64,000 bases of DNA from UBA4421 sp002704225. Its GTDB lineage: Bacteria; Pseudomonadota; Gammaproteobacteria; Pseudomonadales; Azotimanducaceae. The stretch is taken from positions 62,001 to 126,000 of the forward strand of contig CACDWG010000004.1 in assembly GCA_902556425.1 (NCBI GenBank), read 5' to 3'. Both the position numbers and the translations under genes were made by a program. Below, piece by piece: positions 42,360 to 51,441 of this stretch. Under the pieces are notes generated by a model that saw only the letters and a list, made by a program, of their open reading frames with translations, searched no databases and was not told where the DNA came from. The first letter of the stretch is position 1. Every line of letters starts with the position of its first letter.

Positions 42360-42909
42360 GGGTTCGGCCTTCTGCCGAATACTAAGGCTTTCTTTGCCCC
42401 AGCGCGAGCAAGCCCCGAAACCGGCCCACGCTTATCAATTTCTAGACGGACTCGTGTTACGAGCGCCGATTGTTGGAAACCTAAGCCAGTGTGCAAATAC
42501 CGCCAGTATGTGCCGCACGCTGGGCGCAACCGTCGGCGCGGGTGTCGCCATCAACAAAGCCTTGCCCTTTGCCGCCGATGCCTGTGGAAATCGAGTTTTT
42601 CAGCGTGCGGTCAACGGCTTGGTCTCTCAACTGGAAAACGGCTCCAGACTTCAGGATGCCATGACTGCCGAGTCCTGCTTCCCTCAGACGCTGCAGCGAA
42701 TGATCCGACTCGGTGAAGAATCCGGAAAGCTCGAGCATATGTTGCAACAGTCCACAGAGTTTCATGAGGAAAATTGCGCCGGACGGTTAGCAGCCTGCTT
42801 CCCTTGATTGAACCGCTGCTGATGGTGCTGCTTGGGTTCGTCGAGGGTGGTTTGATTCTCGCCATGTATCTCCCCATCTTTGCCATGGGAGGCTTGTTTC
42901 ATTCCTAGC
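42360..42909 (+). pseudogene. pilC: pilC relic (C-terminal type II secretion F domain) with frameshift
   Basis: LVLRAPIVGNLSQCANTASMCRTLGATVGAGVAINKAL (read in parts over 42450-42560) and IRLGEESGKLEHMLQQ are the second F domain of PilC, the inner-membrane platform of type IV pili. At an AAAA run (42770-42773) the frame shifts; one more A would join it to SLLPLIEPLLMVLLG and AMYLPIFAMG, the PilC end, stopping at 42909. PilC has about 400 residues; the first half is missing. pilD, normally between pilC and coaE, is also gone. Confidence 0.85.
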
Positions 42910-42962
42910 GCAGGGACATCAAGCCCACGCCTTTGTTACCCTAGACGTTTTGGGAAGAACTC

Positions 42963-43547
42963 ATGCTTGTCGGTCTTACGGGTGGTATTGGCAGCGGTAA
43001 GAGCGCGGCAGCGGATCGGTTCGCCGAGCTGGGCATCGACGTGGTGGACGCGGATCTCGCCAGTCGAGCGGTGGTCGAGCCGGGCATGCCGGCCCTGCAA
43101 AAAATTACCGAGCACTTCGGCGAGCAGCTGTTGCTGGCCAACGGCACTCTCGATCGCGCGCAACTGCGAAGCATTGTCTTCGCAAAGGTCGAGGATCGAA
43201 AGTGGCTGCAAGCGCTACTTCACCCGTTAATCAGTCAATACCTGCAAGACCGGGTCGCCGAAAGCACGTCGCCATACTGCTTATTGGTCAACCCCTTACT
43301 TCTGGAGTCCGGCCAGGCGCGCTGGTGCGATGAGATCGTGGTTGTCGATGTCTCTGAAGAGGTACAAATTGCCCGAACCATGACCCGCGACGACAATCCC
43401 CGAAGCCAAGTAGAAGCGATAGTCGCCGCCCAGCTAAAGCGCGGTGATCGGCTAGCGCAGGCATCTCGAACACTGACCAATGATGGCGATTTACCTCACC
43501 TCTACCGCCAAGTCGATGCACTCCATCAGGAGCTTTTAGCGCTGTGA
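42963..43547 (+). CDS. coaE: Dephospho-CoA kinase
   Basis: This 194-residue enzyme phosphorylates the 3'-hydroxyl of dephospho-CoA, the last step of CoA synthesis. The P-loop GGIGSGKS is at residues 7-14, followed by DVVDADLASR and LVNPLLLES. It is followed by yacG, with the GTG start of yacG overlapping the stop (GTGA). It sits directly after the pilC relic, as expected if pilD has been deleted. Confidence 0.97.
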   Translation: MLVGLTGGIGSGKSAAADRFAELGIDVVDADLASRAVVEPGMPALQKITEHFGEQLLLANGTLDRAQLRSIVFAKVEDRKWLQALLHPLISQYLQDRVAESTSPYCLLVNPLLLESGQARWCDEIVVVDVSEEVQIARTMTRDDNPRSQVEAIVAAQLKRGDRLAQASRTLTNDGDLPHLYRQVDALHQELLAL

Positions 43548-43738
43548 CTACCGCAAGAATTGTCAACTGTCCGACCTGCAAGCAAGGCGTGAAATGGACA
43601 GCCACGAACACCAACCGTCCCTTTTGTTCTGATCGCTGTAAGCTGATCGACTTAGGAAGCTGGGCGGCGGAAGATCATCGGATACCTGCCGAGACCGCAC
43701 CGGACTTCGAGAATGCCGACCCCGAGCGCGATCTATAG
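43544..43738 (+). CDS. yacG: DNA gyrase inhibitor YacG (zinc-binding)
   Basis: This 64-residue protein has the YacG zinc site: NCPTCKQGVKW and PFCSDRCKLIDLGSWAAED. YacG binds the GyrB C-terminus and inhibits gyrase. GTG at 43544 overlaps the coaE stop by four nt, so the two are translationally coupled. Confidence 0.96.
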   Translation: MTTARIVNCPTCKQGVKWTATNTNRPFCSDRCKLIDLGSWAAEDHRIPAETAPDFENADPERDL

Positions 43739-43763
43739 GGCGATCCCCGCCTAGGCAGGAAAA

Positions 43764-44975
43764 CTAACTTCGATACTCGGCGTTAATCCGCACGTATTCA
43801 TAGGATAAATCAGTGGTCCAGACGGTCTGGGAGGCATCGCCTCGGCCGAGGTCAATCAACACTCGGAATTCGTCTCGAGCTAACACGGAGGCACCCGCAT
43901 CCTCGGTGTAGTCATCGGACATTAAGCCGCCAGAGGCTACTTGAACCTCATCCAGCCACAAGCTGACACGACTCGGATCCAACTCAGCAACTTCGGCTCT
44001 GCCTATCGCCATGCAGAATCGGCCCCAGTTTGCGTCTCCGGCAAAAAGCGCCGTTTTGACCAAGGGTGATTCCGCTACGGTATAGGCGACTTCGAGACAT
44101 TCTTGCGGATGTTCGCCACCGGCCACCGTAACCGTTACAAACTTCGTCGCTCCCTCGCCGTCTCGCACAATCGCTTGGGCTAGGGTCTGCGCCACCTCGA
44201 GCACAACTTGTTTGAGTCTTGGGTAACGCTCATCCGCCACACTGTTGATAGCGGCCATCTCACTCTTACCCGTCGCCGCGAGCATAAAACAATCGTTGGT
44301 TGAGGTATCACCGTCTACGGTGATTCGGTTGAAGCTCTCGTTCGCCACTTCTTGCACCATCCTGTCCAGTACCTCAGGCATCACAGTGGCATTCGAGGCG
44401 ATGTAGGCCAACATCGTCGCCATGTTGGGCTTGATCATCCCCGAGCCCTTGGCCACACCGGTCACAATGATGTCAGATCCGTCAACCCTGACCCGTTTGC
44501 TCACCGCTTTCGTTACGGTATCGGTTGTCATTATGGCTCTGCCATAGGCGAGCCAATGATCTGAACTCAGGCCCTGAACCAGTGCAGGAACCGCGGCATT
44601 GATTCTGGCCACGTCTAGGCGCTCACCGATGACCCCAGTAGAAAATGGCTGTATGTCATCGCCCTGCAAACCCAGCTCTTGGGCTACAACTTCGCAAACG
44701 GCTATCGCGTCGGCGCGGCCAGGCTGCCCAGTGGCCGCATTGGCATTGCCGCTGTTCACAATCCAAGCGCGAGGCGTAACGCGCTCTTTCGCAAGATCTA
44801 CCGGTGGTGCAGCGAACGCTGACTGCGTATACACGCCTGCAATCACCGTGCCTTCGTCAAACACTGCCAAGGCGAGATCGTCGCGCGGAGCATCCTTTAT
44901 GCCCGTACGTACGGCAGCCAACCGTACGCCTGGCACCGGCGTCAGGGCATTAGGCTCGACTAAGTTCACCGCCAC
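43764..44975 (-). CDS. argJ: Bifunctional glutamate N-acetyltransferase / amino-acid acetyltransferase ArgJ
   Basis: This 403-residue Ntn-type enzyme moves acetyl between N-acetylornithine and glutamate in arginine synthesis. The self-cleavage site is KPNMATMLAY, where the Thr before MLAY becomes the nucleophile. GSGMIKPN, NDCFMLAATGKS and GDANWGRF are conserved. The start is GTG at 44975 with AGGAGG seven nt upstream. It follows secA by 42 nt, a common order in this class. Confidence 0.97.
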   Translation of the reverse strand: MAVNLVEPNALTPVPGVRLAAVRTGIKDAPRDDLALAVFDEGTVIAGVYTQSAFAAPPVDLAKERVTPRAWIVNSGNANAATGQPGRADAIAVCEVVAQELGLQGDDIQPFSTGVIGERLDVARINAAVPALVQGLSSDHWLAYGRAIMTTDTVTKAVSKRVRVDGSDIIVTGVAKGSGMIKPNMATMLAYIASNATVMPEVLDRMVQEVANESFNRITVDGDTSTNDCFMLAATGKSEMAAINSVADERYPRLKQVVLEVAQTLAQAIVRDGEGATKFVTVTVAGGEHPQECLEVAYTVAESPLVKTALFAGDANWGRFCMAIGRAEVAELDPSRVSLWLDEVQVASGGLMSDDYTEDAGASVLARDEFRVLIDLGRGDASQTVWTTDLSYEYVRINAEYRS

Positions 44976-45017
44976 TGGCGCCCCTCCTGTCGTCGGTCGT
45001 TGGGCATCGAATCACGG

Positions 45018-47756
45018 TCAGAGCTGACCGTGGCACTGTTTGTATTTTTTTCCCGAACCGCATGGGCACGGTTCGTTGCGCCCCACTTTGCGCTCCTCGC
45101 GCACAAAGGTTTCCGCCTTTGCTGCTCCCTTGGGCTGCGGGATATCCTGATCCGACCCTGCGCTTGCTTGGCTGTGCTGAAAATTCATTTTCTGTGCAGC
45201 CTCAGCGCGACGCAGTCGCTCCTGTGCCTCAATCTCTTCGGGGTTTTCAATTTGCATACGCGACAACATGCGAACGACGTCGAACTTGATGTTTTGCAGC
45301 AAATCTTGGAAGAGCTCAAAGGACTCGCGCTTAAACTCTTGTTTTGGCTGCTTCTGCGCATAGGCCCTTAGATGTATGCCTTGTCGCAGCTGATCCATCG
45401 ACGCAAGGTGCTCTTTCCATCGCTGATCCAATATTTGCAGCATGATTTGCTTTTCGACCAACCGCATGTCGATACCGGCTTCCCGCCAACGGCCTTCCTT
45501 CGCCCCATACTCTTCCTCAATCTGGGCGAGTACTCGCGCAGCCAGGCCTTCTTCGTCTAAGCCTTCATCTGCTTCCAACCAACGCCCAAGGGTTTGGACG
45601 CTGGCAAATTCGTTCTGCAATGACAATTCGAGCCCACCAATATCCCACTGCTCGATCAAACTTTGAGGCGGTATGTGCTGGGCTACTAGGTCATAAACCA
45701 CTTCTTCTCGTAAGCCTTCGATGGTTTCGGAAATGTCTTGCGAATCCATCAATTCGCGTCGCTGCTGGTAAATCACCTGACGCTGATCGTTGGACACATC
45801 GTCGTATTCCAACAAATTTTTTCGAATATCGAAATTGTGCCCTTCCACTTTACGCTGAGCATTTTCGATAGAGCGATTGATCATCTTATGCTCAATCGCC
45901 TCACCACTTTCCGAATTCAGTTTATGCATCATGTTGCGGATCGATTCCGATACGAAGATGCGCATCAGATTGTCGTCCAACGACAGATAAAAACGACTGG
46001 AACCTGGATCTCCCTGCCTACCTGAACGTCCACGAAGCTGATTATCGATGCGACGAGATTCGTGACGCTCTGTGCCAATGATGTGCAACCCACCAGCCTC
46101 GAGTACCGCGTCGTGACGCTGCTGCCAGTTCGCTGTGACGTTTTCAATGATCGCAGCAGACGCATCCGGAGTTTTGGCCAACTCGGCTTCCAGGCTGCCA
46201 CCCAATACAATGTCGGTGCCTCGACCCGCCATGTTTGTTGCAATGGTCACCGTGCCGGGACGACCGGCATCGGCAACCACATCAGCCTCACGCTCGTGCT
46301 GTTTAGCGTTCAGCACGTTGTGACTGATGTTACGGCGATTCAACTCGGCAGAAAGTAACTCGGAACTTTCAATGGATGCGGTACCCACGAGCACCGGCTG
46401 GCCACGTTTTATGCAGTCAACAATGTCTTCCACAATGGCATCGTATTTTTCGGCCAGTGTCAGGTACATCAGGTCATTTCGATCATCTCGAATCATCGGT
46501 CGGTGCGTGGGCACCACCACCACATCCAACCCATAAATCTGCTTGAATTCAAATGCTTCGGTATCGGCTGTCCCGGTCATGCCTGAAAGTTTGTTATACA
46601 GTCGAAAGTAGTTCTGGAAGGTCGTCGATGCCAGCGTTTGGCTTTCGTTTTGGATCGCCAGACCCTCTTTCGCTTCCACGGCTTGGTGAATACCGTCGGA
46701 CCAACGGCGGCCCGGCATCGCACGACCCGTATGTTCATCCACGATCACCACCTCACCGGCAGTGATCATGTATTGATCGTCACGCTTGTACAGTTTGTGC
46801 GCTTTTAAGGCCGCATGAACATGATGCAGCAGACCCAAGTTAGCGGAGGAGTAAAGACTGTCGCCTGGCTGCAGAAGATTCAAATTAATCAGCGCGTCTT
46901 CGACTTTCTGGTGGCCGAGTTCGGTCAGTTCAACCTGTCGATTTTTTTCATCCACCATGTAATCGCCCGTAGCCTCGACATCCGGCTCACCAAACACCCT
47001 TGGGGTGTCGTCAAATGGCTGCTCTTCCAACTGCGGCGGGATTTGATTGATCGTTTGATACAACGACGTATTTTCTTCAGAGGCTCCCGAAATAATGAGC
47101 GGTGTTCGCGCCTCATCAATCAATATGGAGTCAACCTCGTCGATGATGGCGAAAAAGAGTTCGCCCTGAAGTCTGTCCTCAGCGGTAAACGCCATATTGG
47201 ATCGCAGGTAATCGAAGCCAAATTCGTTGTTCGTGCCATAGATGATATCGGCTCGATACGCTTCCATTTTTTCTGCGGCCGGCTGACCAGACTGTATGAT
47301 CCCCACGCTCAGCCCAAGGGTTTCGTATATGGGCGCCATCCACTGCGCGTCTCGCTTTGCTAGGTAATCGTTTACCGTCACCACATGGACACCCTTGCTG
47401 GGCAGGGCATTTAGGTAGGCCGGCAACGTAGCCATTAAGGTTTTACCCTCGCCAGTCCGCATCTCGGCTATCCGGCCTTCGTGAAGCGTGATGCCACCGA
47501 TCAGCTGAACATCAAAGTGACGCATGTCCTTGGTACGTTTTGCTGCCTCCCGCACAGCCGCAAACGCTTCCGGTAGCAACTCATCCAGAGTTTCTCCCGC
47601 AGCCAAGCGCTCTCTGAGCGCCGCCGTGTGGGCGATCAAATCAGTCTCGGGATCAAATTGTTGCTCAAGCTCGTTGATGCGCTGCACCAACCGACCCATG
47701 CGTTTCAATTCGCGAGTATTTTTCGTGCCGAAAAGTCGGGCGAGAAAGTTTGCCAT
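45018..47756 (-). CDS. secA: Preprotein translocase ATPase SecA
   Basis: This 912-residue motor drives protein export through SecYEG. Walker A is GEGKTLMA (about 102-109), Walker B contains IDEVDS, and ATNMAGRGTDI and RIDNQLRGRSGRQGDPG follow. The C-terminal zinc-binding segment CPCGSGKKYKQCHG is intact. The sequence is complete and normal in length. No secM-like gene precedes it. Confidence 0.99.
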   Translation of the reverse strand: MANFLARLFGTKNTRELKRMGRLVQRINELEQQFDPETDLIAHTAALRERLAAGETLDELLPEAFAAVREAAKRTKDMRHFDVQLIGGITLHEGRIAEMRTGEGKTLMATLPAYLNALPSKGVHVVTVNDYLAKRDAQWMAPIYETLGLSVGIIQSGQPAAEKMEAYRADIIYGTNNEFGFDYLRSNMAFTAEDRLQGELFFAIIDEVDSILIDEARTPLIISGASEENTSLYQTINQIPPQLEEQPFDDTPRVFGEPDVEATGDYMVDEKNRQVELTELGHQKVEDALINLNLLQPGDSLYSSANLGLLHHVHAALKAHKLYKRDDQYMITAGEVVIVDEHTGRAMPGRRWSDGIHQAVEAKEGLAIQNESQTLASTTFQNYFRLYNKLSGMTGTADTEAFEFKQIYGLDVVVVPTHRPMIRDDRNDLMYLTLAEKYDAIVEDIVDCIKRGQPVLVGTASIESSELLSAELNRRNISHNVLNAKQHEREADVVADAGRPGTVTIATNMAGRGTDIVLGGSLEAELAKTPDASAAIIENVTANWQQRHDAVLEAGGLHIIGTERHESRRIDNQLRGRSGRQGDPGSSRFYLSLDDNLMRIFVSESIRNMMHKLNSESGEAIEHKMINRSIENAQRKVEGHNFDIRKNLLEYDDVSNDQRQVIYQQRRELMDSQDISETIEGLREEVVYDLVAQHIPPQSLIEQWDIGGLELSLQNEFASVQTLGRWLEADEGLDEEGLAARVLAQIEEEYGAKEGRWREAGIDMRLVEKQIMLQILDQRWKEHLASMDQLRQGIHLRAYAQKQPKQEFKRESFELFQDLLQNIKFDVVRMLSRMQIENPEEIEAQERLRRAEAAQKMNFQHSQASAGSDQDIPQPKGAAKAETFVREERKVGRNEPCPCGSGKKYKQCHGQL

Positions 47757-47889
47757 AGTCTACGATTTACAAAAAAAGCCATTGTAGCGATAGCGCCGCC
47801 AGATCTATACCAACCTATCGACTGAATTTAAAAAAGAAGGCCGCCGCATCGAGCGTACATGGAACCCGGAGCGTCTTTCTCTCCCGGCG

Positions 47890-48798
47890 TTAGCGAGCGC
47901 TAACGTATTTGGCAGGGTTAACGGGTTTCCCCGATTTCAGCACTTCAAAATGCACATGAGGCCCAGTAGACCGGCCACTGCTGCCCATTAAGCCAATCAC
48001 GTCCCCTCGCTTAACGCTTTGACCCGCATGCACCAGAACCTCCTGATGATGGCCATACCGCGTTCGCAGGTCTGATCCGTGACTGATCTCGATCATTTTG
48101 CCGTATCCTGACCTTTCGCCAGCGAATATGACGACACCATTTGCAACAGCCACCACATCGGAGCCATTAGCACCAGCGAAGTCCATGCCCTCGTGCCAAG
48201 CCTTTTTTCCAGATATGGGGTCTACTCGCTCGCCAAAGGGTGACGACATCCAGCCTTTCACAATCGGCGCTCCCGCAGGAGTCGCACCTTGTTCGGTATA
48301 AACGCCGACTAGCACTTGATCCAAGATACTTAGCTCAGCCTCTCGCTGCTTCAGGCGCTCGGACAAGTTAAGCAACTGGTCATCGAGATTTTCAACGCCC
48401 AGTGCTTCTGCGTTCTCGCTCAGCGGTCCGCCTTGCGAAACTGGCGCGTCAAAATCGAACTCGTCTTGTGGCAGCCCCGATGATTCGTGCATGTAAGAGG
48501 CCAGTGCCTCCATGCGCCAGAGCCTAGCTTGCATCTCCGCAATCTGACGACCCACCGCCAACCGCCGAGCAATTGACTGTGACTGCAATTCTTCAACCAC
48601 AGCATCTTGTTCGCTGAGCTTTGCACGCCAGTTTTCTATTACCGCCGCGTCCACAAAGTCCGATTGTTTCAGCATAAACCCTGATCCAATCAGCCCGAGG
48701 CAGATCACGATCACGACCACCGACAGCGCCTTGATTTTCCACAGAGGCAGCGCTAACTGTGTCGGCTCTCCACTGTCTTTGATCAAGATGAGGTGCAT
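47890..48798 (-). CDS. M23 family metallopeptidase (membrane-anchored murein hydrolase or amidase activator)
   Basis: This protein of about 302 residues has an N-terminal membrane anchor (ALSVVVIVICLGLIGSGF, about 23-40), a coiled coil (about 50-180) and a C-terminal LytM domain with the zinc ligands in WHEGMDFAG and HVHFEV. Coiled coil plus LytM suggests a role in cell-wall cleavage or amidase activation. ATG at 48798 is chosen over 48897 because similarity begins at MHLILIKD. In Pseudomonas a similar gene sits between dciA and secA. Confidence 0.9.
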   Translation of the reverse strand: MHLILIKDSGEPTQLALPLWKIKALSVVVIVICLGLIGSGFMLKQSDFVDAAVIENWRAKLSEQDAVVEELQSQSIARRLAVGRQIAEMQARLWRMEALASYMHESSGLPQDEFDFDAPVSQGGPLSENAEALGVENLDDQLLNLSERLKQREAELSILDQVLVGVYTEQGATPAGAPIVKGWMSSPFGERVDPISGKKAWHEGMDFAGANGSDVVAVANGVVIFAGERSGYGKMIEISHGSDLRTRYGHHQEVLVHAGQSVKRGDVIGLMGSSGRSTGPHVHFEVLKSGKPVNPAKYVSAR

Positions 48799-48943
48799 AA
48801 AAATTTCTGACTGGTCGCTTAAGCAGCGCACAACATAGCAAAATGCCACCCATGTGCAAAGCGGCGCTCTTGGCATGGTCGGAGCAGCATACTGCACAAA
48901 ACGCTATGATGGTCGGAATGGGCGTGTGACGGCGGGTTAAAAC

Positions 48944-49261
48944 ATGGCGACCAAAAATGTTGAAAATCTTCTGCGTGAAGGGAGCGGCTACAGCCCTTTG
49001 CAAAAATTACTGCGTCATGCAGCAAATCAAAGGTCCTGGACCGACCAACTGCGGGCAGCCGTCGATCTTCAACTGCGACACCAGATTGAAGTCAGCGACA
49101 TCAAAGGTTCACATTTGATCATCAACTGCCGCAGCGCGGGCGTCGCAACGAAAATGCGCTTTTTGGCTCCAGACCTAATCCCAAAACTTAACGCACTCTC
49201 CGCATTTTCGCGTATCGAGAAGCTTGTCCTCAAAGTGTTGAGCGCTAACGACACATCCTAG
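48944..49261 (+). CDS. dciA: DciA family replicative-helicase loader (DUF721)
   Basis: This 105-residue protein matches the DUF721/DciA core (VENLL, LQKLLRHAANQ, IEVSDIKGSHLIINCRSAGVATKMRFLAPDLI). DciA recruits or loads the replicative helicase DnaB in bacteria lacking DnaC. It stands divergent from the M23 peptidase and convergent with lpxC. Confidence 0.9.
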   Translation: MATKNVENLLREGSGYSPLQKLLRHAANQRSWTDQLRAAVDLQLRHQIEVSDIKGSHLIINCRSAGVATKMRFLAPDLIPKLNALSAFSRIEKLVLKVLSANDTS

Positions 49262-49278
49262 ACTGTTGACGCAGATGG

Positions 49279-50202
49279 CTATGCGGCCTCGGTGGACTGT
49301 CTGGCATAGGCCTCGGGCACCTGATCGCCCTGATCGAAGGTGACAATTTCGTAGCTATCCGGCTCGCTGAGGAGCTTGCGAACCAGCTGATTGTTCAGTC
49401 CGTGTCCGGATTTGTGGCCATGGAAACCACCTAACATGCTGAAACCCAACAGGTAGAGGTCACCAATGGCATCCAAAATCTTGTGCTTTACGAATTCGTC
49501 CCGCGCCCTCAGACCATGCTCATTCAAAATTTTGGAATCATCCACCACCACAGCATTGTCCAAGCTGCCCCCTTGGGCGAGATTCAGATCTCTGAGCTTT
49601 TCAAAATCTGCTAAGAAGCCAAACGTGCGCGCTCTACTCACCTCTTTGACAAAGCTGGTGGTCGAAAATTCAACCGTTGCCGTATGGGCGTGTGCCGCAA
49701 ACACCGGGTGATCGTATTCTAGCGTGTAGCTCAGCTGAAACCCTTCGTAGGGCGACAGCGAAGCACTGGCGTCGCCATCGCTGACGCTAACGGGCCGCAG
49801 AACGCGCAAAAACTTCTTTGGCGCGTTCTGAGCCAAGACCCCGGCTGATTGAAGTAAAAAAACAAAGGGCGCTGCGCTTCCGTCCATTATCGGCAGTTCG
49901 CCGCCATCAACCTCGACCACGACGTTATCAATACCCAATCCGGACAACGCGGACATCAAATGCTCTATTGTTGAGAGCTGGTCTTCGCCTGAGCACAGTG
50001 ATGTTGCCATTTGGGTATTGCCTACGCCTGACGCGCAGGCAGGGAAATTCACCCCGCCGGGTAAGTCCGTGCGCTTAAAGACAATTCCAGAATCCACCTC
50101 GGCAGGGTGCAAGCTGAGGTTTACTTTGCGCCCGGTATGCAGAGCGACCCCTGTCGCTCTGATACTGTTTCTCAGGGTCTGTTGCAGATTTGCAGTGGTC
50201 AA
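49279..50202 (-). CDS. lpxC: UDP-3-O-acyl-N-acetylglucosamine deacetylase LpxC
   Basis: This 307-residue zinc enzyme catalyses the committed step of lipid A synthesis. Zinc ligands are visible in STIEHLMSAL (His near 79) and HKILDAIGD (His and Asp), with the catalytic His in GHKSGHGLN. The start is TTG at 50202 with AAGGA upstream. It is the last gene of the dcw run, 75 nt after ftsZ. Its presence shows an LPS-bearing outer membrane. Confidence 0.98.
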   Translation of the reverse strand: MTTANLQQTLRNSIRATGVALHTGRKVNLSLHPAEVDSGIVFKRTDLPGGVNFPACASGVGNTQMATSLCSGEDQLSTIEHLMSALSGLGIDNVVVEVDGGELPIMDGSAAPFVFLLQSAGVLAQNAPKKFLRVLRPVSVSDGDASASLSPYEGFQLSYTLEYDHPVFAAHAHTATVEFSTTSFVKEVSRARTFGFLADFEKLRDLNLAQGGSLDNAVVVDDSKILNEHGLRARDEFVKHKILDAIGDLYLLGFSMLGGFHGHKSGHGLNNQLVRKLLSEPDSYEIVTFDQGDQVPEAYARQSTEAA

Positions 50203-50277
50203 TGCCTATTCCTTGTCATGTCATAACGCCTCTTTAGTTCGCTATCGCGCTAAGAGGAATAGTCAGCCGATTACTGT

Positions 50278-51423
50278 TTAATCCGCCTGTCTTCGGAGAA
50301 ACGCTGGCACGTCGAGGTAGTCCATGTCTTTACTTTGAATATCGACACTTTCCACTCCGCTGCCGTAACGAACTGGGTTACGCAGATGAGGCGGCTCATC
50401 GAAATTCGCGTAGTTGCCCTCTGCCGCTGCGTTGTCCAATGTTGGGTCGTTGCTCACTACAATGCTCGGCTTATTGGCCTTATCCAATCCTGTCGCCACA
50501 ATGGTGACCATCAAATCATCGCCCAGCGATTCGTCAATAACTGTGCCGACTACAACCGTTGCATTGTCTGAAGCAAACTCTTCGACCATGTCGCCCACTT
50601 CCATGAACTCGCCCATCGTCAAATCTGCAGCAGCCACATTGACCAGAATGCCCCTGGCACCGTTGATATCAATGTCATCCAGCAAGGGTGAGCGTATCGC
50701 CGCTTCGGCGGCGTCGCGAGCGCGGTTAGCACCGCTGGCGCGACCTGTCCCCATCATGGCAGAGCCCATCTCAGACATCACTGTGCGCACGTCTGCAAAG
50801 TCCACGTTAATGAGACCCGGCAAAATAATGAGATCGGCAATCCCTTTGACCGCACCGAGCAGCACGTTATTTGCCGCAGCGAATGCGTCCTTCATCGACG
50901 TGCCGTCACCGAGGACATCGTGCAGCTTTTGATTCGGAATCGTAATCAGCGAATCGACATGTTCGACTAATTCCGCTAGCCCTTTATCCGCTACTTTTGA
51001 GCGACGCTCAAATTTGAAAGGCTTGGTCACAACAGCAACGGTCAAGATGCCGAGTTCTTTGGCGACTTCAGCAACCACCGGCGCGGCACCCGTACCCGTT
51101 CCACCACCCATACCGGCGGTGATAAATACCATGTCGGCCCCGCTCAGCAACTCTGCCAAGCGCTCTCGATCTTCTACCGCGGCGGCCCGACCCGTTTCAG
51201 GATTGGCGCCCGCCCCTAATCCCTTGGTGATACTGCTACCAATTTGCAGGGTTCTTTCTGCTCCCAGACCATCGAGGGCCTGAGCGTCTGTGTTGACAGC
51301 AATGAAATCAACGCCTTTAACGTCGTTGCTGACCATATGTTGTACGGCGTTACCGCCGCCGCCGCCAACGCCAATGACTTTGATCACAGCGTTCTGCGGT
51401 GCACTATCCACTATCTCAAACAT
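50278..51423 (-). CDS. ftsZ: Cell division GTPase FtsZ
   Basis: This 381-residue tubulin-like protein forms the Z ring. The tubulin signature GGGTGTG is at residues 106-112 and VIGVGGGGGNAVQHM near 16. The short C-terminal linker ends in DYLDVPAFLRRQ, the conserved peptide that binds FtsA and ZipA. It follows ftsA by 18 nt. Confidence 0.99.
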   Translation of the reverse strand: MFEIVDSAPQNAVIKVIGVGGGGGNAVQHMVSNDVKGVDFIAVNTDAQALDGLGAERTLQIGSSITKGLGAGANPETGRAAAVEDRERLAELLSGADMVFITAGMGGGTGTGAAPVVAEVAKELGILTVAVVTKPFKFERRSKVADKGLAELVEHVDSLITIPNQKLHDVLGDGTSMKDAFAAANNVLLGAVKGIADLIILPGLINVDFADVRTVMSEMGSAMMGTGRASGANRARDAAEAAIRSPLLDDIDINGARGILVNVAAADLTMGEFMEVGDMVEEFASDNATVVVGTVIDESLGDDLMVTIVATGLDKANKPSIVVSNDPTLDNAAAEGNYANFDEPPHLRNPVRYGSGVESVDIQSKDMDYLDVPAFLRRQAD

Positions 51424-51441
51424 CGCCTTCTCCTGCTGGTG

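Noticed and set aside
43764..44975. Possible antisense genes within argJ and secA (several 60-180 codon plus-strand frames)
   Set aside because: All are shadows of strongly conserved genes with no independent start signals.
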